Shown one piece after another: positions 25,196 to 35,942 of a stretch of 64,000 nt of DNA. A model generated the notes under the pieces. That model was not told the DNA's origin, searched no databases, and saw nothing but the letters and a program-made list of their open reading frames with translations. The DNA is from Nymphaea colorata. Lineage: Eukaryota; Streptophyta; Magnoliopsida; Nymphaeales; Nymphaeaceae. Both the position numbers and the translations under genes were made by a program. The stretch covers positions 18,105,354 through 18,169,353 of the forward strand of contig NC_045142.1 of NCBI RefSeq assembly GCF_008831285.2, given 5' to 3'. Each line of letters begins with the position of its first letter. Within the stretch, counting starts at the first letter, position 1.

Positions 25196-28100
25196 TCTCA
25201 GATGATGTTACATACCAGATTTCGACCATATTCGTATGCAAGCATGGAAACTTCTGCCGTTTGCCCAGCAAGCAAAGCAATGGCTTTGCAGCTATTAGAA
25301 ATCAGTGATGCTGTCTTATAGTATGTCTTCTGCAGATAATAATCCATCCTACACCAACGTGAAAGAACAGTAAGCTACTGCAGATAATAATCCACGCTAC
25401 ACCAACGTGAAAGAACAGTAAGCTACCAACCTTCAAAATTATGGATCTCTTACAACCTTAAACAAGCAGTTTAAGAATACGCATGTCCAACACCAAATGC
25501 AATTAATAATTCAGTCAAATAGAAAATATATCAAAAAAGGCTTAGATATTCTGCTGTAGAAGTTCATTTCAATGTAAATACATGACCAAAGCATCAGAAA
25601 AGCAGTCAAGTATGACGGCTCTAGACCTTCTGAACTACTTTACCAAAATAATGTGAACAAACCTAAATCAATGTTTTTTTGTTTGAAAGGAAGATGGATG
25701 ATGGTTTCAGACAAAGGAAAGGCTCAAGTTACTTCCCCAAGCAAAGATAGTCAAAGGTTATATTAAAGTTACAAGGATAAAAAATGAAAATATATACTTG
25801 AACCACGTAGAGTAAATTTAAAAGATAAAGAGTAGAACAAATTAACAAAATGCATACCCTTGTGATCAAGACAGATTATGCAATAAATAATTTGTGACAA
25901 AATCAAAATACACATCATTAAGAAGAACCCAAATTATTGTTGCATGTATTTGAGCAAAACAATCTAATACTTAAACTTGCAGAAATTAGCATTTTTATAA
26001 GGTTAACATAATGATTAGCATTTCAGAATAGCATTAATTTCACAACTGAATGGTCTGTCTTGATCCATGGGCCATGAGTGTGATATCTTGGGATCTACCC
26101 TACAGCTTTACTGTTCCAAAATAATCAAAAATAACAGAAGCATTCACAAGATCATGACTTTCATACACAATTAGCCAAGGTTTTTTAAGAAAAATATCTC
26201 ACAATAACAACACAAGAATGTGGCGGCCAGCATACCTACAACGTTCATCTAAAGTAGTTGTCATCTGCATTGTTTCACCAGTCACAAGATGCTCGACAAC
26301 AGTAGCAAGCAATGATACAACCTGCAGTGTGTGGTCACAGTAGGTGAGACCTCAACAAAGTCCGGTTTTGGGTTTTGTTATGAATTAGCAGAACATATCT
26401 AAAACATCCGCCTAGATGAACATATTGTAAGAAAAAATATCCATGAGACTTTGAAAATTTAGCACTCTGTTATCCAGTAAAGGTTAAGTTTTGGCCAATC
26501 TGAAAGGCATGTATATGAGGTCAAAGGACACGTAAAAATAATATATTCAAGGGACAATTAGAAATGTGAAGCAGGCAAGTCCATTAACGCAACATGGTTT
26601 TCTCCTATCTTCATTACAAAATATAGTTATTATTTTCACTGCATAAACCAAAGTGGCAAAAACTGTTAAAAGGAGGGGTTTGAAAGGCATCAAACAAAGT
26701 TTGAAAAAGCAAGGCTCCCACGTTTTCAAATCATTCAACAATCAACATACAATTCTCACCCAACATAGTTGTGAAGAAATTGTGTGTACGTTGGACAAAG
26801 AGAAAAAAAAAAAGTGCTCTTTCCGTTCCTAAAATTTGCATAAAAATAACATCACTGTGTTTAAACCAGGACTAACATGAGGTGCTAGAAGCCTCCTTAC
26901 TTTGGAAGAACATGCAAAGGAGGAACAGGAATATCATTTTCCACTTTCAACCCCATAAAGGAATCAACATCAAAGATGTGTCTCATGATTGGTGAAGGGG
27001 ATTCAACAATTTGTGAAGATATGATCCCCATCTACTACAGGTGATGGTTTCAACCACTTCCTCTACATATCCAAGAATATCTTCTTATATTCTGAATCCA
27101 GGAGACCCTTCCCATATAACTCCTTTTTGAATGCTTTCTTAAGTTAGTAGTTTTTCTTTATTTCTATTATAAACAGGACTTCTGTCAAAATTAAAAGCAT
27201 TGGAAAACTTCAAAAAAATCTTAATAAAATCCAGATAAGTCAGTATTTGAAATGCTAAAACTTATATCCAAATTGAATTTTAAAATCTGAGTCTAATTTT
27301 GGCTTCTCGGATTATCATCCACAACTGAATTTTTACATGAAAATTCTCCAATATGATTGGGAAGGATAAAATATTGCTAATATAATGGGAAAATTGTGTG
27401 CCCTATGGTATATCATGTGCTTAACAAGAAGTATTATATTCATAAAAAAAAGGAACCTAGAGTGAGTAAAATAAAGACTAAATTATGTACCTCTGTATTT
27501 TTCAAAGATGCAAGGGCAACACAAGCCCTTGAAAGCAAAAAATCTCCAGCTAGCACTGATATCTGCATCTCATAGAACCAGTTTCACTAGTAAAATCTGG
27601 CATGTTGGTCAGAACAAATGGTTGCATAAAAGCCTAGATCAAATTGTAGTGGAGAAGAAAGTAAAGAGCCTATGTATCATGCTGAAACTGAAAATGCACC
27701 AGCTATTGTACTAATAAAAAAATTTACATCATCAGTAAGATCCAATCATAAAAGAACAAGTGCATACAGCATAAACCCTATAGCAGTGCAAAGCAAGATA
27801 TCTATACAAATAAAACTAACAATGAGTTCCATAAACTAAGAGTGAGCCCTAAAGGGGTGTCCAATAAAACCAAAGAAAAAAGGGGGTGTCCAATAACACC
27901 GAAAGGAAAAAAAAATGAAGGTAGCATTGTTCAGCCGTATGGTAGTTAAAAGACCCCCTTGGAGTCCACCTTTTTCTCAAAGAATTTCACAGGTCCAGTG
28001 CAACTTGAAATTTTTTTTCACAGTTATCAAAGCCCTGCCAAAAAGTTCTAAATAAGACTGTGTATTCATTGGACATCCAAGCAAACACATGAAACGCCAT

Positions 28101-31100
28101 ACGGGCATTTTTAAGATTATAAACTCTGAGAAGTTGAGAACCAAATTTCAAGCATGAAGATAAGCAAGGCATAGTTATTTCTTTAAAACATATCCACTTG
28201 AATAGGTTGATTTGCACATTTTCCCTAAAACAATCTAACCACATAGTAGTCGAAGTCAGGCAAAAAACAATTAGGTTCTCCACAATTTAGTTTACTTGCA
28301 ACCATGCTTTCAAATAAATAATGGGATTGCAACTAATAAAAGACCATATACACATAAGACAAGATCAATAAGATTTAAAAAGGAGAGCCAACTTGACTGT
28401 CATAAAGGCAAAAAAAAAGAATAAAGTAAGCATAAAAATTCAGCATAACTACACAAGTCCCACAAATGGACGATAAATTTTAGCATAAGATATCTAGATG
28501 GCTGGGTCCACAAGTTCATACAAAAATTTGCATTTACTAGAGTGGGTTTATGACCTAAATTATTACACCCTCAAATTCTGTTTTCTGTATTTGCCCAAAA
28601 CCTAAGCAAATAATGATACATGAATCACAAAACATCAGACAAATTGTGGCAAATGATATGTGAACCCCTCACCACCTGGATTGTCTTGATGCCTATAGTA
28701 GACCTTTCACTTCAAAGAAACTCTGGCAAACAGTTTATTAAAGAGAGTGTACTAATGAGGCTCTGAACGTCACTGAATAATGTGTCATAGTGATTTCAAA
28801 TGTTACTTAATGACTAACAAATATTTGCTTTAACAGTCGTTGCCATGTAATAGAAGCTACACGCAAACAAGTCAAGAATCTAATTATCATTATGAGAAAT
28901 GTTAAAGTACCTTATTTCCCATTACAAAATTCAGTGAACCTATACCACGCCTCGTCTCTGCGTCATCTAAAACATCATCATGAAGAAGACTTGCCACCTA
29001 TAAGCATGTGGAGGTTGATTCTCTTACTCTTAGATGTAATATTTCATTTAGATTAACTTAAAATAAAATAAAAATATAAGCACAAACATGGATCATTTCA
29101 GTGATCTCTGCAATACACTGCTGTCGTGTACGTAGTTCCTTTGACAAACTATCAAATGCAGCACCTGTGACTTTTACAGGTACATGAAGAGATAGTGATG
29201 ATGCCATTAACAACAAAACCTGCAGATATAACAAAGCCAAGCTCAAGAATATCAATCCACAACATAACTGCAAAACGTGAAAAAATGCACTTGACTTTTA
29301 AGGATACAAGTTACCATTAGAAACAGATAGTTCATATGGAAAAGCAACATTCATGTGTTGTAAGAATTCTTCTTGTGGGCACATGAACTAAATTCTTAAT
29401 GAACCACATCATTGAGGTGATTCAAGTACAAACTTCATGGTAAAGATTAGCATATGAACAAATAATCATGACTTCAAACTGCAAGACATTGACTAAGTCA
29501 ACAAACTACATAAAACCAATGCATGTCAGCACATACCGTGGGCCGAAATCTCTTCCCCTCCACCCCTATTTTAAAGAAATATTCTGCAGCAGAAGCCAGT
29601 TTAGGAACCTGCATGTAGATTTATATCAATTTCGAAAAGGTTTAGAAACAATAATAAGCCCAACTTACGAAACTATGGCCAGATAATTGAAAATTTTCAT
29701 TTTAAAAGTCAGAATCATAATCAAATAGCATGTCTTCAGAAAAACAAAATGAAAAGAAAAAAACTTTGAATGTCTCAGGATAGTTTTAGATCATTCCAGA
29801 AACATGGTCCTGAAAAAAGATAGAATGACAGAATCGTAATCATAACTACTCTTGGCCTCTTGCAGCTATCATATGATAATGACAAGCAAGATATGCTACT
29901 TCCATATCAGCTACACAAGTATAGTACATCACTCTAGAATCCCAATAATGTCAGAAACAAAAATGCATTAAAAGCCTCAATCCACTAGTCAATTCAGTAT
30001 AAGATGAAACAAAAAAGAGATCCAGTCTTGAGAGGTCGAAAATAGAAAGAATCAAATATCATCAGATACTAGCCCAATATTCAAAAATCTTCAATAAATA
30101 GCACAACCTTTGTTGGTGATATAAACTACAGATTATAATTCAAGAACAATTCCTTCAAGCAATTCCTTCTAGGGAACATCATTTATGGGCAAACGAAGCA
30201 CAACATGAAGAGAAAATAATCATACCTCCGCAACTACCATGGCACGCAGTCGATCTGCAAGGAGTGATAATTCATCAGCAACGAGGGAGAAAGGATCCAA
30301 TTCCTCCTGATAAATTAATTAATAACCATTATTAATGTAAAAAAGAAATGCAAGAGGTTCTACAACAAATACATTCTTAAACGATAATCTTTAGAGCGAG
30401 AAACATTACAACATTTTCAAGATAACTGAGAAACAAAAGTATGTTTGGTGATGTTGACTGATAAATTCCTTTGCTTTATTTTGATTTTGTATTTGTTGTC
30501 TTTTCTTTTTATGTAAACTCAGTTATTCTTGGAAAAATCACTTGTTTCTAAAACTAAAAAGAAAAAGAAACACTCTGAAACAAACAAATTTGACATAGGT
30601 GATGATCACTAGTAAAGGAGCTAAACAAACCAACTTCAGATGTTCATCATTGCCTAATTTGGTCAGTAGTCCAGCTCAGGTAACAAAAGGAACTAAAGTT
30701 TATAAATCTTGGCAACAGTAAGAACTTGAACTCCAAGTCTCTACATTGGATGGCAAGTAGGATAAACCACACATCTCACGTGGTTGTATGTACAACATTC
30801 AAGCATTCAAAAGCCTAGTAACAGATCTCACTTGCTCCAAGTTTGGTGATCTAAGATAACTGGCTTGTGCTTCCCTTGCTTGCCAAGCCTGTTTCTAGAG
30901 TCTGTATGAGCTCTATCTGAGATATGCTAACCCAAAATAGATGGTGCCCAGTTATCTGCCCAATCTTATCAGTGACATAATCGTTAAAAGGTACCTTTAA
31001 TTATATGGCATGCTGACCCAAGCTAGAAGGTGCCCAGCTACTTTCCCAATCTTATCAGTGACAATAATGCTTAAAGGTACTTTTAATTATATGGCATCAG

Positions 31101-32453
31101 GACAAAAAAACAATATCGACGAGCAAATTTAGAAGCAAAAAACAAGTGGCAAACCTCGACCAAGGAACTGCCGTCTTGATGAACTTGATACCTTACATCA
31201 TGAAAGGCATGTGAACCCCAATGATAAGATTCTCTGCAACCCAATACCTACTGATCCATAGTAACAACAAGAAGCACATTACTTATTTACATTGACCGAT
31301 CACAGAGGCAGACTGAACAAAAGGATATATAATATTTATATGCTGTAACAGCACAAATATGCTAAATTCTGGATAAATAAAGCATCTTAAAGGTCATTTG
31401 GATGATGCCCTTGACAGAGTCAGGAACCCAGTTTTACACAAACACTCAGATTTTACTCCAGAACAGAGGCTGGTGGGCCTTTTGTTAACATCCTTAACTG
31501 GGTTAAGGTGAAACCCTGTTTTCCACTGCACTGGGAATCAAATCCTATGTCTGGTAGTAGAGGTCATCCACTTGCATGCTCAGTCAAAAATAGGAATGTA
31601 AGACCCTTGCTCAAGCTTTTTTTACATGGCAAGCTGTCAAGCGTGAGTTACTTTTATTGGTTCAATTTGTTTTTCCCTTTAAAGTGCAGCTAGTTAAACC
31701 TTAACCTGGCATTCTAACATCAAATCGTAAGGACAGACTTCTGCTAGCTGCACAAGAAATTGAAGACTAGTTCCTTGTGCAGCACGTTGTTTACCAAGTC
31801 AAGTTTCAGTCTTGCCCATATACATAAATTTGACAACAAGCAGGAAAAACAAACACCACTTGCAAAATCACCTGGAAGCAGTACTAACTACTAAATAGTA
31901 ACTACTAAACCTAACATTTAAATGCATGCAAATTCCAAATGGGATCAGGTTGCCACCTGGGTGAGGCGCCCAGCGATTTGGGCCCCTGAACTGGTGGGGC
32001 GGGCCGTTTGGAAACATTACGGTACTGTCCCATTCATCTAACCCAAAAATTACTTAGATTCATCGGACATTTTAAAAAGTACTCCATGAATCTGCCCTAC
32101 TTTTTATCGCAGATGCACGGGACAGTAACAATATGTTACCGTTCCCAATCAGCTCCCAAGGTATCAGTGTACTCTGAACGGCCCAGATTGCCCGGTGACC
32201 TCCCGTAATTCCAAAATTTAGTGCCTTAAGCACCATACTGCGTTATGAACATCAAAACGATCGTCTATGCAAATCTACGAGCAACTAAGACACTTACATT
32301 TCCGAAAGGAGTCCATGGATATATGCCACCAGAGTTTTTAACTAGACACGTGGCATTAGCACCAGCCACTATGTAATTCGTGTACCCATTTGCAACCTGT
32401 GCGCTAAATCTTGGCTTCGATACCAACCTCCTTAGAACACATCTAAGAAACAT
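17257..32453 (-). CDS. SPS3: Solanesyl/long-chain polyprenyl diphosphate synthase, mitochondrial type, 12 exons
   Basis: Adds IPP units to an allylic diphosphate; in plants this subgroup (Arabidopsis SPS3) supplies the ubiquinone side chain in mitochondria. Exons on the - strand, all with GT-AG borders: 32298-32453, 31155-31247, 30226-30306, 29537-29608, 29088-29219, 28911-28997, 27491-27562, 26236-26321, 25216-25348, 24251-24340, 20527-20625, 17257-17436. They join to 426 residues, close to the family's roughly 420, with phase 0 at every junction except exon 8/9. The N terminus MFLRCVLRRLVSK is an Arg-rich presequence. The first Asp-rich motif DDVLD is at 185-189 (exon 6), with the small Ala 5 residues before it expected for long-chain products. 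The second DDVLD is at 312-316 (exon 10). GKRFRPT is at the exon 4 end and LGKGSLSDIRH in exon 10. Exon 1/2 borders rest on a TAG acceptor that restores the conserved LGCRE segment. Tandem duplications disturb both splice sites of exon 9. Confidence 0.93.
18548..19335 (+). mobile_element. Mutator-like element with gene-like cargo, in intron 11 of the prenyl synthase
   Basis: Perfect 10-bp target duplications GATGTCCCTC flank the unit (18538-18547 and 19336-19345). The ends are perfect 18-bp inverted repeats, TATGTCACACGGATACGG at 18548 and its complement ending at 19335. Subterminal GATACGG/ACCCGTA words recur. A TSD of this length fits the Mutator superfamily. There is no transposase, so it is non-autonomous. 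The interior has a GC-rich stretch with an ATG at 18788 and a strong donor CAG/GTAAGT after 18854, followed by AT-rich intron-like sequence: a layout like a captured first exon plus intron (Pack-MULE style). A perfect 15-bp stem with a 3-base loop lies at 18637-18669. A 142-bp internal tandem duplication runs from 18929. Confidence 0.85.
18929..19215. repeat. 142-bp tandem duplication inside the Mutator-like element
   Basis: A unit starting ttgggtatttcttgccgatt at 18929 recurs as ttgggcatttcttgccgatt at 19071, and both copies run through tttcactgtttcataaatt and catctttttt. The copies differ at a few sites and by a short indel, so the duplication is not brand new. It lies in the intron-like part of the cargo. 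Confidence 0.85.
19512..19830. repeat. (TG)n/(GA)n microsatellite cluster with degenerate spacers
   Basis: (TG)n and (GA)n at 19514-19562, then (TG)n at 19668-19719 and 19806-19824. The spacers share gcagtttcc, acattttc/acatttcc and aaaaatg words, so the whole is a degenerate tandem array of about three units in which each unit carries its own dinucleotide tract. It lies in intron 11 of the synthase. Confidence 0.8.
20180..20240. repeat. (CA)n(GA)n compound microsatellite
   Basis: Compound dinucleotide tract in intron 11 of the prenyl synthase, about 290 bases downstream of exon 11 on the - strand. Confidence 0.95.
25100..25216. repeat. Duplicated (TG)n(AG)n unit carrying the exon 9 splice donor
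   Basis: The 20-mer ctcagatgatgttacatacc occurs at 25141-25160 and 25197-25216, each preceded by (TG)n(AG)n, offset 56. On the - strand the word contains the 5' splice site of intron 9. The genuine donor is CTG/GTATGT (exon edge 25216) and the extra one is CAG/GTATGT 56 bases downstream, which is nearer to consensus. Confidence 0.9.
25331..25426. repeat. 48-bp tandem duplication spanning the exon 9 acceptor
   Basis: Copies 25331-25378 and 25379-25426 differ at two bases. The unit contains the first 18 bases of exon 9, its TAG acceptor (25349-25351 in the genuine copy) and upstream intron. The second copy therefore gives a duplicate acceptor at 25397-25399. Splicing there would add 48 bases and bring in an in-frame TAG after six codons. 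Confidence 0.92.
30924..31095. repeat. 86-bp tandem duplication in intron 2 of the prenyl synthase
   Basis: Two direct copies begin atgctaaccca (30924) and atgctgaccca (31010). Both continue through ggtgcccag, ccaatcttatcagtgaca and tttaattatatggcat. They are moderately diverged. Confidence 0.85.
31995..32190. mobile_element. Possible miniature inverted-repeat element in intron 1 of the prenyl synthase
   Basis: Left part gggccgtttggaaacattacgg pairs with the right part gtaccgttccca...gaacggccc: GGGCCGTT/AACGGCCC ends and an inner inverted pair around ggtactgtccc/gggacagtaac. This resembles a hAT-like MITE. The ends are imperfect and no target duplication was confirmed. Confidence 0.4.
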
Positions 32454-34500
32454 CTTCCCTGCAAATTTTCAATAAAAGAGAAACTTAAACACGCATGCAA
32501 CTCATTTGGCAGCAACCACAAACAGCACCAGTAAGTTAGGATACAATCATGTAGAGAGTGAGAGATTGGTATGAAAATTAACGCATAACACAAAACCCAG
32601 AAGGGAGAAAGTCCAACAACAGCTTATGGATCCGGTCGGACAATACAAACAGATATAAGACATACCCATGTGCAGAAACTCAATAATTTTTGGGGAGGGG
32701 AAGTCGAATCAAAGCGCAAAAATTTAGCCATGAAGTACTTGTGGTTTTAAGAAAGTAAAACAAACAAGCGAACGACCCCCAAGAAACGGGAGAGAAAGAA
32801 ATGAAAAAAGAGAGAGAGAGAGAGAGAGAGAGAAGGGATCACCGCCTGTGAAGCTGGTTGCCTTCTCCTCTTCTACTACTGCTGCTGCTGCTCCTTCTAC
32901 TGATGGGTGAACCAGCAAGGCGAAGAGAGTAGGTTGCTTTTACTTCCGTTTGGTACCTGCGCATTGGAGGGACTTTCGAGGATCGATCGACAGACGGTCA
33001 ACAGAGGGAGTCTCCCACGGCCACCATTCTTGCGACTCGGCGCCCCTCCCTGCAAACCATCTTCCGTATTTAACGTTACCACGCGAAAATCAAAGCCAAA
33101 AGCCGCACTTTCTCGTGAAAATCCAACTGTTTTTGGGTTATTGAATCGGAAAAATAACAAATCCTAAAACCAACTTCATATTTTCTGCCATGCAGACTTA
33201 CCATCTCGGTTGAACGTGCTCTCAATATCCATGGAACCGATTACTTTTTTTTTTTTGTAAATACTTTTCCATACGTTTATCGGTCTTATCTGTTATTCTC
33301 TTACTTCATTTTTCCATCTCAAAGATTTCAAATCCATTTGGTTCGTTTGAGAAGTTTGGATCATCCAATTCAAGAAGTTAACAGGTATCCTTTAATTGGG
33401 CGATATGAGTTTATTAATGGAGCATAAAGCACCAGCTTTTAGTTACAACCCTAACTCTAACGACTTTTAGACTGGCCAAACATTTTACAAGGAAAATAAA
33501 AAATTACAAAGAACCGCCAGCTTTTGTGCAATTAACAAATCACTACCTAACCTTTTGAAAGTTAAGAAAAGGTGTTTAACTTTTAAAGTTACAAAGAGCC
33601 CCTACCTTTTGAACGATTAACAAATCACTACCTAACATTTTATGAAGGCTAAGCAAAGGTGTTTGACTTTTAGAATGATTTTTTGAGAGTTAATGTACAC
33701 ACGCCCTAACCACTAGATTACTTGCAGCTGAAGTTGGGATTAAGTTGTATTTTATCATAAAGACAAAAAAGATGGAGTTGATAGCAAAGCAAGTTGTTTG
33801 TTTTGGTTGACATTTCACATAATATACACAAACCACAAACCACCTAGGCAAAGTTTACATATTGATGGTTTGGACATTATATAGTTACAAGTACATAACA
33901 CTCAAGTCTCTCTTGGCTACAAGGAGCATGCCCCCTTTAAATTTCAGAAAAAAAAAACTTTTACTACCAAACTTTACAAAAATTTTGATTTTAGGGCTAG
34001 TAAAATTTAAAAAAATAAGACAAAGATGAGGAAAAAAAAATTGGCATCAATAGCGCAAAAGCTACCTAATGAAAAGAACAAGTATTATTGGAATGAAAAT
34101 TTAATTGAAATTAGAGCAAAACATCAACAAAGGCAGTTCTTCGAGGTAACTGAGAGAGACTTTGTATTTGTTGCTGGCTCGGCGACATGAAACTCCAAGT
34201 TACTTTCCCTATTTTCTACACCAATGCATGATTAGGGCTTCATGCAAAAGCTTGACGCCTACAAGAACTAACAACCAGCTGCGACAGACTGCTCTAGCTG
34301 TCACTAAAAGGCGCAATTCATACATTTTCACACGAATGTTTTCATCCAATGATGTGAATGTTGGACTTTAAAGTGACCTATTATTCGCCATCCACCCATT
34401 ACTTTCCCATCAACGTTTTCTATCTAATGACGTAATGACGGTTTGAAATGATCTTTTAACTTGAACAGGAATTACCAACAGCGTCTTCTTGTAATTTAAA
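32454..34500. other. Promoter side of the prenyl synthase and intergenic spacer
   Basis: No protein-like frame. Immediately upstream of the synthase ATG lie a (GA)n tract (32812-32833) and a GC-richer patch (32860-33060) with a (CTG)n stretch, a likely 5' UTR/core-promoter zone for the - strand gene. From 33250 to 34500 the sequence is AT-rich and holds only the tandem duplication at 33504-33675. Confidence 0.5.
33504..33675. repeat. 85-bp tandem duplication
   Basis: Copies start ttacaaagaaccgcc (33504) and ttacaaagagcccct (33589), and both contain attaacaaatcactacctaac and aggtgttt. Intergenic. Confidence 0.85.
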
Positions 34501-35610
34501 GACTCACTCCGTGCTTGATCGCCCGGAGTTCCCATCGTGCAAGTGGCATTCCATTATCGTTTTCAAAATTTTGGATGGCCAACCAAACATGAGACAAAAA
34601 ATCCCACCTATTTGGGGCGAACCCGCGATTATTTTCGTGGCATTCGGAGTGGTGCGACCATTTTGCTGGGATCATCTTGTTCGCTCAACCACACCACCTC
34701 TCCACCGGCGGCAGCCGTCACAGATCGCATGTTGCAGCACCGCCGAAGAACTGTCGCATAGCGTTCAGCAGGTATGTTCTTTCCCCTCTTCTGGATCCTC
34801 TCTCTCTCCCCCTTTTTTTCTCTCTATAGATGTGCTTCCGCCATTGCTTGGACTCTCTCTCTCTCTTCGAGCTCGATGTATGGTGATCTGCACTTGATAC
34901 TGATGTCTTCTCTGCCTCTCTCTTATTCGCTGTCATTCCCCGATTCAAACGTATGCTCGTTGCACTTGTGGTATAAGCTTGTTATTGTTCTTCATATGGT
35001 ATAGGCAGTAGGCTGCTCGACATTTTTTTTTTTACCGCAATTGCTGTTTTGAGAAAGTTAGGCCGTTAGGGTTTTGGGTAGGCAAAGGAACGTAATGTAG
35101 GTTGTTGAATAAGGAGGTTTTTGCTGCCTGGTGTAAGGGGCCAATTGTAGTTTATTCTCCTTGTGTTGGCGTGATTCTGTGCAGTGACCCAGTCAGTTGA
35201 CATCATCGTCGATGTTCAGTCTCTTCCTAGTATTCATTCCCTTGCATCAAGGGGGGGAATCTTGGCAAATATCGTCAGTAGAAGAGTTTTTGCAGAGTCT
35301 GTTCTTGTGAACTAGTGATGTAGAAATCGTTCTTCCTGGTAATCATTATTTTGGGGGCGTTGATGCATAGGAAAAATACTGTGCAACCAGAAAACATGTT
35401 AGGATTGTACGGTTTTTTCGTGCGGCATCGTGCTGTTTTCGTTGGATTTGGAGAAATTTGGGTCCGAGGACAAATTTTGTTTCCCGTTAAGGCTGCGTCT
35501 CCTATTACGCTCTTCTTCTTTCTCTCTCTCTCTCTCCTTGTTCGTCTTGCTGCTGTTCTTCCTCTCATCTCCAGAGCGGCAGTGAATGTAACTCTACTCT
35601 CTCTCTCTCT

Positions 35611-35742
35611 TTCTCCCCCCTCGTCTGCGATTTTCCCACCTTCAATGCAGACTGCTATCTCTCTCTCTCTCTCTCTTTCTCCCCCCTCGTCTGCGATTTT
35701 CCCACCTTCAATGCAGACTGCTATCTCTCTCTCTCTCTCTCT
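35611..35742. repeat. 66-bp tandem duplication in a CT-rich leader region
   Basis: Two almost identical copies, 35611-35676 and 35677-35742, of a (CT)n unit containing cctcgtctgcgattttccca and ttcaatgcagactgctat. They are recent by their near identity. The long low-complexity frames on both strands here are products of this repeat. Confidence 0.9.
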
Positions 35743-35908
35743 TTTGCCGCCATTTTTCTTCAGCAAGCCCAAAGTTTTAAATGATTAAAACGTAAGCCCA
35801 CGAAAAAAAACCTGTGCATTACGGTGAAGGAGGAGTATGTGGTGAGTGCATCAAACGTGGTTAAAATTCACCCGGTAAATTGGTACGACGAAGGAAAAAT
35901 TAACCAGC

Positions 35909-35942
35909 AAAAAAGTCCGACCTCAGGAGGTCGGACTTTTTT
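35909..35942. repeat. Perfect 16-bp inverted repeat with a 2-base loop
   Basis: Left arm 35909-35924 and right arm 35927-35942 are exact complements (aaaaaagtccgacctc pairs with its complement), separated by AG. As RNA it would be a very stable hairpin ending in a U-run, which looks like a bacterial terminator or an extruding cruciform. It lies just before the second CT-rich leader of the mL53 gene. Confidence 0.9.

Noticed and set aside
31155-31236. Exon 2 of the prenyl synthase starting after TTGCAG
   Set aside because: With phase 0 from exon 1 this border gives an immediate frameshift and stop. The TAG acceptor 11 bases upstream keeps the frame and the conserved LGCRE segment.
35909-35942. 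Rho-independent terminator
   Set aside because: The hairpin plus T-run looks like one, but the context is a plant nuclear gene leader where such terminators do not act.
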